From contig NVXR01000008.1 of NCBI GenBank assembly GCA_002733995.1, forward strand, positions 1 through 64,000: 64,000 nt of DNA. The letters run 5' to 3'. The position numbers and the translations under genes are program-made. This DNA is from Desulfotalea sp. (GTDB lineage Bacteria > Desulfobacterota > Desulfobulbia > Desulfobulbales > Desulfocapsaceae). Shown piece after piece: positions 46,040-55,790 of the stretch. Every line of letters begins with the position of its first letter. Position 1 is the stretch's first letter. The notes below the pieces were generated by a model, which had not been told where the DNA came from, ran no database searches, and worked only from the letters and a program-made list of their open reading frames with translations.

Positions 46040-47431
46040 GTGAAGATTCCTGTACTGGTAATTGGCGGCGGCCTCTCTGGTATTGCCGCCGCAATTCGTA
46101 TTGCCCGCTTTGCACCTGACGTTCAAATCCTGGAACAGCACAGCCGCCTCGGTGGACTCAATTCATATTTTTATCGCAACCAAACCCTGTTCGAAACGGG
46201 TTTGCACGCTATAACAAACTATGCAGAGGCCGGTGACAAAAAAGCTCCTTTAAATCGGCTGCTCAGACAGTTGAAACTTCGTCGGCGAGAAATATCATTC
46301 TGTCAGCAACTTGAAAGCAGAGTTGAATTTTACGGTCACGAAACTCTTCGTTTTTCCAATCAATTTGAGCTATTAGACAGTGAAGTCCACTCTAAATTTC
46401 CCCAAGCGTATGGACCATTCAGACAACTGATTGCCTTCATTGACGAGTTTGACCCCTTTGCACCAGCTCCATTTCGTTCAGCCAAAACCTATTTAAGCGA
46501 ATTACTTGGTAACCGCCTCCTCGTTGACATGCTCCTCTGCCCACTCATGTTTTATGGCTCCAGCTATGAAAATGATATGGATCTCAGTCAATTTGCCATC
46601 ATGTTTCGAGCAATTTATATTGAGGGAATGTTTCGACCAAAGGGAAGTATCAAAGACTTCCTTGACCTGCTCACGAGCCACTACAAGCTAATGGGAGGAT
46701 CCATTCGCACAAAATGTCAGGTTAAGAAGATCTTACATTGCAAAGGACAGGTAACGGGGGTGGAACTTAACTCAGGTGAAACAATAGAGTGTGACCACCT
46801 TCTCTCAACCATTGGCTCTGATGAAACCATGGCTCTCTTAGAAGACGCCCCGGCAAAATCAATGAAGGGTGACACCAGACTTGGCTTCATTGAAACTATC
46901 TATGAGCTCAAACGGGACGAAGCCGACTCGCTTCCTACTGATACGACTATTATATTTTATAACAAAGGTGAGAACTTCAACTATAGCTCCCCCGATGATT
47001 ATATTGATAATAAAAGTGGTGTAATCTGTTTCCCAGGAAATTTTTCTGGCCTGCCTGCAAAAGAAAAAAAAGAGATTCGCTTTACACATCTTGCCAATTA
47101 TTCTAAATGGAAGAAGCTTGCAAGCGACCCCGAAGCCTATCTCGCAAAGAAATTTGCCACCTCTAAAGAATCCCGCCACTTACTCGAACCCTTCATTGGC
47201 CGCTTTAATCACAATATTGTATTTGAAAACACCTTCACCCCTGTTACCATAGAACGGTACACCTCCAAACGTAAAGGTGCTATCTATGGAAATCCTGTAA
47301 AGATAAAAGACGGTAACATAGGCTATAAAAACCTATTTATTGCAGGTACAGATCAGGGATTTCTTGGTATAATAGGCTCCATGCTGAGTGGTGTCTCAAT
47401 TGTGAACCAGCATATACTTCCCAAACTATAA
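46040..47431 (+). CDS. FAD-dependent phytoene-desaturase/retinol-saturase-like oxidoreductase (first copy)
   Basis: CrtI-type flavoproteins add or remove double bonds in polyene chains. The 463-residue product has the N-terminal dinucleotide fold VLVIGGGLSGIAAAIRIA, LEQHSRLGGLNSYF, and the C-terminal FAD segment GYKNLFIAGTDQGFLGIIGSMLSGV. Starts at GTG 46040, four bases past the ACP stop. No carotenoid genes (crtB, crtE) are nearby; coupling to an ACP suggests an acyl chain as substrate. Paired with a second homologue just downstream. Confidence 0.85.
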   Translation: MKIPVLVIGGGLSGIAAAIRIARFAPDVQILEQHSRLGGLNSYFYRNQTLFETGLHAITNYAEAGDKKAPLNRLLRQLKLRRREISFCQQLESRVEFYGHETLRFSNQFELLDSEVHSKFPQAYGPFRQLIAFIDEFDPFAPAPFRSAKTYLSELLGNRLLVDMLLCPLMFYGSSYENDMDLSQFAIMFRAIYIEGMFRPKGSIKDFLDLLTSHYKLMGGSIRTKCQVKKILHCKGQVTGVELNSGETIECDHLLSTIGSDETMALLEDAPAKSMKGDTRLGFIETIYELKRDEADSLPTDTTIIFYNKGENFNYSSPDDYIDNKSGVICFPGNFSGLPAKEKKEIRFTHLANYSKWKKLASDPEAYLAKKFATSKESRHLLEPFIGRFNHNIVFENTFTPVTIERYTSKRKGAIYGNPVKIKDGNIGYKNLFIAGTDQGFLGIIGSMLSGVSIVNQHILPKL

Positions 47432-47563
47432 TTTATGCTTATTCACTACCTGATACCATCGCTTTGCACACCTATTACAGCACTATAGCCATCATACTTG
47501 CACAACTGAAGCTACGGGTCGTTGCAGAAGATCTCAATAAATCATAATTCTTATATAAATTCT

Positions 47564-48967
47564 ATGCCAGCATCTCTTAAAGAAATTAAAGAATCATACG
47601 ACGTTATCATCATTGGCTCCGGTTTAGGTGGTCTTACCACTGCCAATCGTCTTGCCTATTGTGGACATAAGGTTCTCCTACTTGAGCATCACCATCGACT
47701 AGGCGGTCTCGCCACATGGTTTAAGCGCAGGGGCCATATCTTTGATGTCTCTCTCCATGGTTTTCCCTTTGGAATGATAAAAACATGTCGAAAATACTGG
47801 AATAAAGAGATTATGGAGTCGATAGTCCAACTCCCTAATATCGTTTTCAAAAATCCGCAGTTTTCTTTAACAACCACCTTTAACAAGGTTGATTTCACTA
47901 AACTGCTCGAATCAGATTTTGGTATTAAGACCGAGACTATTGAGCGTTTCTTTACAAGCGTCTCATCTATGAATTTTTTCGATGATCAGTCTATGACAAC
48001 GAAAGAACTTTTTGAAGAATTCTTTCCAGGTAGAAGTGATGTCCACCGACTGCTCATGGAACCAATTACCTACGCCAACGGTTCTACTATGGATGACCCT
48101 GCCATAACGTATGGAATTGTCTTCTCAAACTTCATGAACAAAGGTGTTTTTACTTTTTCCGGCGGTACCGACAAGCTCATAGGTATGATGGAAAAGGAAT
48201 TAATTAAGAATGGGGTTACCATCTGCACCAATGCAAAAGTCGACAAAATTGTAATTGAAGACGGCAAGGTCTGCGGAGTTGTTGTCGCCGACAAAAAAAT
48301 AACCTCTACTGCGGTTGTCTCCAACAGTGGTATTACCAACACTATTTTCAACCTCACCGACAAGAAGCATTTCAGCGACGAATTTTTTACTAAAGCCAAA
48401 GAGGTTAGAGTCAATAATTCCAGTTGCCAGGTGTATATGGGAATTAAAAAGGGTGAAACCATCGAAGATGTAGGTGATCTTCTCTTCACCTCGACCGCGC
48501 CAGAATTTGATTCTGAAGAACTTCTCGATCTACATACCCGCTCGAAGACTTTTTCAATTTATTACCCAAAAACCAGACCCGGACTCGAGCGTTATACCAT
48601 CGTCGCATCCATGAACAGCCGTTACTCGGATTGGGATAATCTCTCTGCCGATGAATATGAAAAACAAAAGCAAGAACTTATAAGCCGATCAATCAAGGAT
48701 CTTGAAATGTACCTGCCCGGGGTTAGTGCTAAAATAGACTGGGCAGAAGCTGCAACTCCAAAGACGTTCAACACATATACGCTACATACACGGGGCACTT
48801 CTTTCGGCACTAAATTCGAAGGACTCGATGTATCAAGGTCCATTCATAAAGAAATAGGCGGCCTTTTTCATGTTGGCTCCGTTGGAATAATTATGTCTGG
48901 TTGGCTTGGTGCCATAAATTATGGCGTCATAGTGTCTAATGATGTTGACTGTTACCTCAGAGCCTAA
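47564..48967 (+). CDS. FAD-dependent phytoene-desaturase/retinol-saturase-like oxidoreductase (second copy)
   Basis: The ~467-residue product has [41 protein letters not shown], and the end [24 protein letters not shown]. It is related to but clearly diverged from the first copy, so the two probably act on different steps or form a pair. The frame can be opened at TTG 47522, but ATG 47564 lies nearer the conserved start and I prefer it, though neither has a strong ribosome site. It is followed by the ketoreductase gene after 11 bases. Confidence 0.85.
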   Translation: MPASLKEIKESYDVIIIGSGLGGLTTANRLAYCGHKVLLLEHHHRLGGLATWFKRRGHIFDVSLHGFPFGMIKTCRKYWNKEIMESIVQLPNIVFKNPQFSLTTTFNKVDFTKLLESDFGIKTETIERFFTSVSSMNFFDDQSMTTKELFEEFFPGRSDVHRLLMEPITYANGSTMDDPAITYGIVFSNFMNKGVFTFSGGTDKLIGMMEKELIKNGVTICTNAKVDKIVIEDGKVCGVVVADKKITSTAVVSNSGITNTIFNLTDKKHFSDEFFTKAKEVRVNNSSCQVYMGIKKGETIEDVGDLLFTSTAPEFDSEELLDLHTRSKTFSIYYPKTRPGLERYTIVASMNSRYSDWDNLSADEYEKQKQELISRSIKDLEMYLPGVSAKIDWAEAATPKTFNTYTLHTRGTSFGTKFEGLDVSRSIHKEIGGLFHVGSVGIIMSGWLGAINYGVIVSNDVDCYLRA

Positions 48968-48978
48968 AGGAGGCATTC

Positions 48979-49719
48979 TTGGAAGATTTTACAGAACAAA
49001 TAATTCTCATCACCGGAGCCACAAGGGGTATAGGCAAGGCAATTGCCGAGACCTTTCTCAAAGCGGGTGGTACCGTTATCGGCGTATATTCAGGTAATAA
49101 AGAAGCCGCCGACAAATTCACAGCCGACAACCAGACCTTTGCAGCCCAGTTCACACTGTATCGTTGTGATATCTCAAAGGAAGACGAGGTCATTGCCTTA
49201 TTTGCTGAGTTGCAAAACAGCTATCCCCGTCTCGATATTCTCATCAACAATGCTGGAATTCGCCAAGACGCAATGCTTGCCCTGATGGACCTAGAAAAGT
49301 GGAGTAGAGTTATCGACGTTAATTTGACAGGTACCTATCTCATGTCAAAGCAGGCGGTCCTCTTTATGATGCAGAATAAATATGGCAGAATAATAAGTAT
49401 AACATCTCCAGTTGCCAGACTTGGCTTTTCCGGTCAAGCCAATTACGCAGCTTCCAAGGCTGGTCAAATAGCCATGACCAAAACGTTGGCAAAAGAAGTC
49501 GCCAGGAAAAAGATTACTGTCAATTGTGTCTCCCCAGGTTTTATTGCCACTGATTTTATAGAAGACCTACCCAAAGAACAACTTGCGGAATACAAGAAAC
49601 TTGTGCCTATGCGTCGCTTTGGTTCCGTTGATGATGTTGCTAACGCTGTCCTGTTTCTCGCAGGGAAAAACTCAGCTTACATATCTGGAGCTACGCTCGA
49701 AGTAACCGGGGGCCTTTAA
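48979..49719 (+). CDS. 3-oxoacyl-ACP reductase, SDR family (FabG-like)
   Basis: NADPH-dependent reduction of the keto group after condensation. The 246-residue product has GATRGIGKAIAETF (cofactor loop), NNAGIRQD, and the catalytic Ser-Tyr-Lys set (SITSPVAR, then NYAASKAGQ). It closes with YISGATLEVTGGL as in FabG. The start is TTG 48979, fixed by a perfect AAAGGAGG 5 bases upstream. The dehydratase gene follows after 3 bases. Confidence 0.93.
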   Translation: MEDFTEQIILITGATRGIGKAIAETFLKAGGTVIGVYSGNKEAADKFTADNQTFAAQFTLYRCDISKEDEVIALFAELQNSYPRLDILINNAGIRQDAMLALMDLEKWSRVIDVNLTGTYLMSKQAVLFMMQNKYGRIISITSPVARLGFSGQANYAASKAGQIAMTKTLAKEVARKKITVNCVSPGFIATDFIEDLPKEQLAEYKKLVPMRRFGSVDDVANAVLFLAGKNSAYISGATLEVTGGL

Positions 49720-49722
49720 GCG

Positions 49723-50166
49723 ATGGACGCCCTTGAAGAAATAAAAAGCCTCATTCCGCACCGACCACCCTTTCTCTGGGTTGATCGTATTATTTCATGC
49801 AGTGAAACTGTCATTGAAACGGAAAAAGATATTCCTAAAGACCACGAGGTATTTACCGGTCATTACCCGGGGAATCCAATCACCCCTGGGGTACTTCTGT
49901 GCGAGGCTATGTTTCAGAGTGGTGCACTACTAATGGCTCGTAATTCCTCCGGAGAATTAGCCGGCCTTGTACCCGTTCTCACAAGAATTACCAACGCTAA
50001 ATTCAAGCGGGGAGTTTATCCTGGTGATCGCGTACAGATAAAGATAACCCTTGTTGAAACTGTAACTCGGGTAAGTTTTTTCAAAGGAAGACTTACGGTA
50101 AATGGGAAGACTGCGGTTCAAGTTGAATTTGCTTGCTCCATGAGCAAAGCCGATATCTCTTCGTAA
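49723..50166 (+). CDS. 3-hydroxyacyl-ACP dehydratase (FabZ-like)
   Basis: Removes water from 3-hydroxyacyl-ACP to leave a double bond. The 147-residue hot-dog protein has IPHRPPFLWVDRI, the catalytic His in TGHYPGNPITPGVLLCEAMFQSGA, and the active-site Glu in CEAM. It is a little more divergent than housekeeping FabZ. Last gene of the cluster; a terminator follows 24 bases later. Confidence 0.92.
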   Translation: MDALEEIKSLIPHRPPFLWVDRIISCSETVIETEKDIPKDHEVFTGHYPGNPITPGVLLCEAMFQSGALLMARNSSGELAGLVPVLTRITNAKFKRGVYPGDRVQIKITLVETVTRVSFFKGRLTVNGKTAVQVEFACSMSKADISS

Positions 50167-50581
50167 CCACCTCTTTCAGGTATTATTCTACTCCGGATTT
50201 CCGGTAGCAAAAACAGGAAATCCGGAGTTGTTATTATGAGAGTTACCCATTTAGAGCACACGCGTAGAATAACCTATCACATTACCCCCTCCCCCTGCTG
50301 CTATGAATTTAGCGCAATTTTTGCACTTTGCCTTATCACCAAGAACATTATCTACACTGGGCAATTGACCTGTTGAATTTTTATCAAAAATAGGTAAGAT
50401 ATCTCGTCATATGTTATATCTTGCAATACATCTATATGCAATTTGTGCTACAGCAAGCCTTACATATTTGGCTGATAACATAATATATTGTTGAAGAAAT
50501 CGATTCACTGACAGTAGCCTTTTATAATTTATTTTCAAAAAGCATGGATCACTTCCAGGCATAACATACAGGTATCTATAC
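50167..50581. other. Region between the acyl-chain cluster and the tol operon
   Basis: Holds the cluster terminator (listed) and presumably the tol promoter. A long minus-strand frame here is the shadow of tolQ and is not a gene. Nothing else is supported. Confidence 0.5.
50190..50235 (+). terminator. Terminator of the acyl-chain cluster
   Basis: ACTCCGGATTTCC and GGAAATCCGGAGT form a perfect 13-bp stem around a 13-base loop, followed by TGTTATT. It lies 24 bases past the dehydratase stop. Confidence 0.85.
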
Positions 50582-51277
50582 GTGCAGTTAACAATCACCG
50601 ACATGGTTCTCAACGCCGGCCCTGTTGGCCAGCTGGTAATGCTCACACTCCTTATTTTTTCTATAGTTTCTTGGTCCATTGTTGTTATGAAGTCGAGGCT
50701 TCTCAGAAAGGTACGTCTTGACTCCGAGGATTTCCTTGAGATGTTCTGGCAATCAGCAAACCTTAACGAGGCACATGCGGCGGCTGAAGAATTTGAATAT
50801 TCACCACAAGCATCTGTTTTTATAGCTGGATTTACTGAATTACAAAAAATAAATAAAATCCGCTCCAAAAAAGAAAAGCAGTCTGAAACCCTCGATATGC
50901 AATTGGCGACCATGGATAACCTTAAAAGAGCTATACGCAAGGCGGAGTCACAACAGCTGAGTGTTCTCGGGAGCAATCTGCCATTTCTTGCAACAACCGG
51001 AAGTGCCGCACCCTTTATTGGTCTATTTGGAACGGTCTGGGGTATTATGGCCTCCTTTCATGATATAGGACAAAGAGGTTCAGCATCCCTTGCAGTTGTT
51101 GCTCCTGGTATCTCTGAAGCGCTTATCGCAACCGCCGCCGGTCTTGCTGTGGCAATTCCAGCTGTCATTTTTTACAACTATTTCGCCATCAAAATTGACG
51201 ATGTCGATTGTGAAATTTCTCACTTTTCCACTGATTTTCTTAATCTAGTTGAAAGAGATCTCATAAGCCGGGTATAA
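50582..51277 (+). CDS. tolQ: TolQ/ExbB proton-channel protein
   Basis: With TolR it uses the proton gradient to energise TolA. The 231-residue product has three membrane helices: one near the N-terminus (LVMLTLLIFSIVSWSIVVM) and two in FIGLFGTVWGIMASFHDIG and ISEALIATAAGLAVAIPAVIFYNYF. Start GTG 50582 with AGGT upstream; an in-frame ATG 21 bases later is the alternative. First gene of tolQ-R-A-B-cpoB; context separates it from ExbB. Confidence 0.92.
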   Translation: MQLTITDMVLNAGPVGQLVMLTLLIFSIVSWSIVVMKSRLLRKVRLDSEDFLEMFWQSANLNEAHAAAEEFEYSPQASVFIAGFTELQKINKIRSKKEKQSETLDMQLATMDNLKRAIRKAESQQLSVLGSNLPFLATTGSAAPFIGLFGTVWGIMASFHDIGQRGSASLAVVAPGISEALIATAAGLAVAIPAVIFYNYFAIKIDDVDCEISHFSTDFLNLVERDLISRV

Positions 51278-51281
51278 AATA

Positions 51282-51704
51282 ATGGGTCCTATGCGCGGTA
51301 GTGGAAGAAAACGTCTGGTTTCTGAAATTAATGTTACACCCATGGTTGATGTCATGCTGGTTTTGCTTATCATTTTTATGATAACTGCTCCCATGATGAC
51401 CCAAGGCTTAGATGTCGATCTTCCTGAAACAACATCAAAATCCTTACGTCAGGAAGAGAATCCAATCGTAGTTACTTTAGATGACAAGGGTGTGATCAGT
51501 ATTAATGAAATACATTTGGCCCGAGAACTCTTTATCCAGGAACTGCAAAAAGAGTTCAAGACCAACCCCAAACAACCGATTTTTTTGCGAGCCGATAAAA
51601 AGGTTGCCTACGGTCATGTTGTTATACTCATGTCTGATATCAAAGCAGTCGGTTTTGACAAGATTGGCATGATTACAACACCACCTGAAAACAATAAACT
51701 GTGA
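51282..51704 (+). CDS. tolR: TolR/ExbD energy-transducing protein
   Basis: The 140-residue product has one membrane helix with the conserved Asp (EINVTPMVDVMLVLLIIFMIT) and a periplasmic domain with PETTSKSLRQEENPIVVTLDDKG. It starts 4 bases after tolQ and its stop overlaps the tolA start (GTGA), indicating coupled translation. It forms the proton motor with TolQ. Confidence 0.94.
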   Translation: MGPMRGSGRKRLVSEINVTPMVDVMLVLLIIFMITAPMMTQGLDVDLPETTSKSLRQEENPIVVTLDDKGVISINEIHLARELFIQELQKEFKTNPKQPIFLRADKKVAYGHVVILMSDIKAVGFDKIGMITTPPENNKL

Positions 51705-52621
51705 ATCCAAATTCTAAAGTGACCCGTATGGATTCAAATGAATGGAAGCTCCCACTCAATTTGGCTATAGGCTTTCATATTTTGCTACTCTTGAGTAGCA
51801 TATACCTGCCAGGAATATTTAAAGCAAAACCGAAATTTGCAAACATTTATACAGTAAGTATCATCAATGTTGCAGACCCTATACTTGCCCCACCACCTGC
51901 ACCTGCGCCTAAGGTTAAACAAGCAGCAGCGGTGGTCAAAAAAACTGTCAAACCTGTTAAGGCTAAGAAAATTGCCCCTATTGCTGACAGGCAGATCGTG
52001 CAAAGTATTGTTCCAGCAAAGGCTGTATCACTTAAACCACTCAAGAAAAAAGTGCTAAAAAGGAAGGTACAGCCAAGCAGAAAAGCTAAACCCCGGGTGA
52101 AAACAAGAGCTCCGAAAGACAATCTTGCCAAAAGACATCGACAGGAACTTGCAGAGGCGATTCGGGAAGAGGAATTACTGACAGAACGAGCACGACTTGC
52201 CCAAGAAGCCGTTGAAATGGAAAAGAACCTACTGCAGGATCAAGCTATTACAACGCCTATAGAGACCAGTACTTCGCAGGATACGAATCCAGGTAGCAGC
52301 AAGGCCCAGATGAGTAGTTCCAGCTCCAGTCAAATTGAAAGAATATACTATGCAGCAATCGCAAACAGGCTGTTACAATTTTGGGCATTACCCCAATCCA
52401 TGGAAACACAGTCGAGCTTAATGACAACTGCGGTGATCACTATAGATAAAAATGGTCAGATCAAAAATATAAAAGTTGAACACCACTCTGGAGATCGGGT
52501 CTTTGACCAATTTGTACTAAAAACAATTAGATCAGCCAACCCAATGCCCGCAATACCTGCAGCTATGAAAAAGCAGAGGGTTGAAATTGGTTTGAATTTC
52601 AAGCCCGGCGGTATTCAATAA
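51701..52621 (+). CDS. tolA: TolA/TonB-like spanning protein
   Basis: Links the motor to the outer membrane. The 306-residue product has one N-terminal helix (LNLAIGFHILLLLSSIYLPGIF), a Pro/Ala/Lys-rich periplasm-spanning stretch (about 60-200) and a C-terminal TonB-type domain (RLLQFWALPQSM, MTTAVITIDKNGQIKNIKVEHHSGDRVFDQFVL). The C-terminus reads as a TonB_C/TolA mix, so TonB is the alternative; the following tolB makes TolA likely. Start GTG 51701, overlapping the tolR stop. Confidence 0.88.
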   Translation: MNPNSKVTRMDSNEWKLPLNLAIGFHILLLLSSIYLPGIFKAKPKFANIYTVSIINVADPILAPPPAPAPKVKQAAAVVKKTVKPVKAKKIAPIADRQIVQSIVPAKAVSLKPLKKKVLKRKVQPSRKAKPRVKTRAPKDNLAKRHRQELAEAIREEELLTERARLAQEAVEMEKNLLQDQAITTPIETSTSQDTNPGSSKAQMSSSSSSQIERIYYAAIANRLLQFWALPQSMETQSSLMTTAVITIDKNGQIKNIKVEHHSGDRVFDQFVLKTIRSANPMPAIPAAMKKQRVEIGLNFKPGGIQ

Positions 52622-52637
52622 TTCTAAATATAAAACC

Positions 52638-53933
52638 ATGCAAAAATCTTATGTAGCTAAGCATTTTACGATCAGTCTGTTTGCCGTTTTATTTCTCTTC
52701 TCTTGCCTGCCATCATTCGCTGCAGATCGGGTATATCTTGATATTACCACGACTGAAACAAGAAAGATCAAAATAGCTGTTCCGTGGTTTCAGAATAAAA
52801 ATCTGGGCGTAAAAAAGCAGAGACTTGGACGCGACCTCGCGGATACCTTGGCGAAAGCGTTAAAATTCCATGGTATTATTTCCATAATACCCACCTCTAA
52901 ATATGGTGGTGCTCAAAATGCCAATTGGTCGAACTTGGGTGCCGACTACGCCGTCCTGTGTAATTATGCCCTTACTTCGGGAGCCATCAAATTTGAAATG
53001 CGACTCTACGACGTTGCCGGTAAAGAAGTAATTATGGGTAAAATATTTTCCGGGAGCATGCAGCAAAAAAATAAGATTCTCTTTAAATTTTGCGATAGTG
53101 TGATTGAATCGCTAACAGGCGTACCCGGTATTGCAGCAAGCCGAATTGCATTTGTTAACCGGAACAAGAGGATTAAAGAGGTCTATATCACCGACATCCT
53201 AGGGCGAACCTTCAGACAAGTTACCAGACACAAAAACCTGACGGTTTCCCCAAGGTTTGTACCAAAGAGCCATTTACTCACCTACTCCTCCTATCACACC
53301 GGCAATCAAAACCTGTATATTACGGATCTTCGACAGAGTAAAACCACCAAGGCTCTCAGCAGGCGCAAAGGACTCAATCTTGCCCCTGCCTGGTCACCCG
53401 ATGGTAAATACATGATCCTAACCCTTTCCAAAAATGGTTCGCCAGACTTGTATCTTACCGACAGTAAAGGTAAAATAATAGAACAACTCACGAGGCGTGC
53501 CGGAATCAACGTATCTCCCACCTGGTCTCCAGATGGCAAATATATTGTCTTTGTCTCAGACCGAAGCGGTAAACCACAGCTTTACTTCATGGACTTTACG
53601 ACACGCAAGGTCAGACGCTTAACATTTGAAGGCACTGAAAATGCCGAACCATCGTGGTCGCCAACAGAAGATCGTATTGTATACTCCAGTCTGCGTAATG
53701 GTGTGTATCAGCTGTTCACCCTAAACCCACTAAAGAATTCTCTTCCCATACAAATTACCAAGGATTTAAGTCATCATGAATCGCCATCATGGTCTCCTGA
53801 CGGGCAACAGATTATCTTTACAAAACGGGATGGCAAAAAAACCCACATATACTGTATAATGAAGAATGGTTCTTATCAGCGTAAAATCTTTAGCCTTTCT
53901 GGATCACAAACATATCCTCGCTGGTCTAGATAA
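52638..53933 (+). CDS. tolB: Tol-Pal system periplasmic protein TolB
   Basis: The 431-residue product has a signal peptide (cleavage likely after SFAA), an N-terminal alpha/beta domain (about 35-160), and a C-terminal six-bladed beta-propeller with the repeated APAWSPDGKYMILT, SPTWSPDGKYIVFVSDR, AEPSWSPTEDRIVYSS and SPSWSPDGQQIIFT units. It would normally bind Pal; no pal gene follows here. Confidence 0.96.
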   Translation: MQKSYVAKHFTISLFAVLFLFSCLPSFAADRVYLDITTTETRKIKIAVPWFQNKNLGVKKQRLGRDLADTLAKALKFHGIISIIPTSKYGGAQNANWSNLGADYAVLCNYALTSGAIKFEMRLYDVAGKEVIMGKIFSGSMQQKNKILFKFCDSVIESLTGVPGIAASRIAFVNRNKRIKEVYITDILGRTFRQVTRHKNLTVSPRFVPKSHLLTYSSYHTGNQNLYITDLRQSKTTKALSRRKGLNLAPAWSPDGKYMILTLSKNGSPDLYLTDSKGKIIEQLTRRAGINVSPTWSPDGKYIVFVSDRSGKPQLYFMDFTTRKVRRLTFEGTENAEPSWSPTEDRIVYSSLRNGVYQLFTLNPLKNSLPIQITKDLSHHESPSWSPDGQQIIFTKRDGKKTHIYCIMKNGSYQRKIFSLSGSQTYPRWSR

Positions 53934-53963
53934 ATTTAATATAAATTCAATACAAATAATATT

Positions 53964-55043
53964 ATGAAAAAGTCATTATTAAAATTTGCTTTGTTGCTTT
54001 CGGCTGCTACCTTTCTGGTCAGTTGTGCTTCGAGAACTGATGTTGAGGATTTACGTTATCAACTGCGCATAGTAAATAAAAAAATATCAGACATGAAATC
54101 GGATACAGTTGCTCCTCTACAAAAGCGCCAGGCAGCAGCATTTGGTCATATGGATATTCTCGAACAGGATATTATGCAACTGAAAAGCCAGTTAGAAGAA
54201 TCATATCATCTCAACCAGCAGCTCAGAGAGCAAAATAAGGAACTCGCAACATCGATCTCCAATATTGCCCAAAATGAAGCCATTCAACGCAAAGAAGCAC
54301 TGCAAAAAATGGAAGAACTACAGAAAGAAAAAGAAGCAAAGCTTACCCAACTGCTCAATAGAAGAATTCAACAGCAAGAAAATGGTCTAAAAGCAATTCA
54401 ACGCGCTCGCATAAAAGAAGCTGAGCGTCGGGCTCAAGAGGCTTCACTTGCGGCTCAACTCGCAAAAAACAGATCAATTTCCGCCGGCAGCAGGGTAAGT
54501 ACTCGTAGGAGTGCCAAACACATTAAAGCGACAAAGCAGAAGAAAAAACACAGTGTTGTATCTCCAGCTACAGCTCCGGGAACAACTCCATCTAAATGGT
54601 CCAAAAATATAAGCCAAAAGACTACAATCGTTGACAAACCTGCCATCACTAGAGGGGCGGTACGTATACCACCATCCAAAGCGGGTAATGGCTTTGCCCA
54701 GGCAAACAAGCTTTACAATCGAAAAAAATATAATGATGCTTACAACGCCTTTGACGACATTGCAACAGACTCGAGTTCCGCAAACAAAGTTGATGCTAAA
54801 TATATGATGGGTGAATGCCTATTTGCTCAAAAAGAATACGATAAGGCAATTATGCAGTATCAAAAAATCATTGCCCAGCACTCCACTCATAACAAGGCCC
54901 CCGCCGCAATGTTGAAACAGGCTATGGCCTTTGAAAAACTTGCCGATAAAGACACCGCAAAGGTCATTTATAAAAAGGTGCTGAAAAGACATCGGGGCAG
55001 TAGTGAAGCTAAGATCGCTCAAACACGCCTTAATAATCTATAG
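53964..55043 (+). CDS. cpoB: CpoB/YbgF-like Tol-associated TPR lipoprotein
   Basis: CpoB coordinates peptidoglycan synthesis with Tol-driven constriction. The 359-residue product has a lipoprotein signal (lipobox LVSC, Cys21), a long coiled coil (about 25-175), a basic linker (about 185-235), and C-terminal TPR units (FAQANKLYNRKKYNDAYNAFDDIA, KYMMGECLFAQKEYDKAIMQYQKI). The usual CpoB has a cleavable signal, not a lipid anchor. It sits directly after tolB, in the place where pal is normally found. Confidence 0.87.
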   Translation: MKKSLLKFALLLSAATFLVSCASRTDVEDLRYQLRIVNKKISDMKSDTVAPLQKRQAAAFGHMDILEQDIMQLKSQLEESYHLNQQLREQNKELATSISNIAQNEAIQRKEALQKMEELQKEKEAKLTQLLNRRIQQQENGLKAIQRARIKEAERRAQEASLAAQLAKNRSISAGSRVSTRRSAKHIKATKQKKKHSVVSPATAPGTTPSKWSKNISQKTTIVDKPAITRGAVRIPPSKAGNGFAQANKLYNRKKYNDAYNAFDDIATDSSSANKVDAKYMMGECLFAQKEYDKAIMQYQKIIAQHSTHNKAPAAMLKQAMAFEKLADKDTAKVIYKKVLKRHRGSSEAKIAQTRLNNL

Positions 55044-55055
55044 ATTGAGTTTATA

Positions 55056-55790
55056 ATGTCGAAACTTCGTCTTGACCAACTACTCCTCGAACGTAAGCTT
55101 GCCACCGACATTCAGCGATCCAGAGCCTTAATAGGTGCTGGTGAGGTGTATGTTAACGATACTATCTCAGATAAAGCCGGCTTACTGTATAACACCGATG
55201 TCACAATACGCCTTAAACAAAAATGTCCCTTTGTCTCACGGGGGGGACTCAAGCTTGCGGGTGCCCTTTCGACATTCGAGCAACCTGTTGAGGGTTTGAT
55301 TTGTGTTGATATTGGAGCATCTACCGGCGGCTTTAGTGACTGCCTGTTGCAAAATGGTGCCAAGCAAATTTATGCAATTGACGTTGCCTACGGACAGCTC
55401 GCCTGGAAAATCAGACAGGACGAGAGGGTTGAGGTGCTTGAGCGATTCAACGCCAGAAAACTCACAGCAGCGGATATAAACGAAGCCCAGGTAGAACTTG
55501 CTGTGATGGATGTCTCTTTTATATCCCTCACCAAAATCCTGCCGGCTCTTTTTGCTGTTTTCCCGGCAGATATTGCTGTCATTGCCCTTGTTAAACCACA
55601 ATTCGAATTGCCTAAAAGTGATATCGGCCCCGGCGGTGTTGTTACTGACCCGCATCTCCACGAGAAAGCCATCAATAAAATACGAATGTTTGTCGAAGAT
55701 AATAACCTTCATGTCAGTGGAGTTATCACCTCCCCCATCCAGGGCCCTAAAGGTAATACCGAATTTCTCATCCACATTACCTCGGCGTAA
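55056..55790 (+). CDS. tlyA: TlyA-type rRNA 2'-O-methyltransferase
   Basis: Methylates ribose in rRNA cytidines. The 244-residue product joins an N-terminal S4 domain (MSKLRLDQLLLERKLATDIQ, RALIGAGEVYVND) to an FtsJ-like SAM domain (VDIGASTGGFSDCLLQNGA, AVMDVSFISL, ALVKPQFELPKSDIG). It follows cpoB by 12 bases and probably rides on the tol transcript. Also annotated as hemolysin A in older literature. Confidence 0.93.
   Translation: MSKLRLDQLLLERKLATDIQRSRALIGAGEVYVNDTISDKAGLLYNTDVTIRLKQKCPFVSRGGLKLAGALSTFEQPVEGLICVDIGASTGGFSDCLLQNGAKQIYAIDVAYGQLAWKIRQDERVEVLERFNARKLTAADINEAQVELAVMDVSFISLTKILPALFAVFPADIAVIALVKPQFELPKSDIGPGGVVTDPHLHEKAINKIRMFVEDNNLHVSGVITSPIQGPKGNTEFLIHITSA

Noticed and set aside
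50407..50976. 189-codon minus-strand frame opposite tolQ
   Set aside because: It is antisense to a well-supported tolQ gene and its cysteine- and serine-rich translation matches no family.
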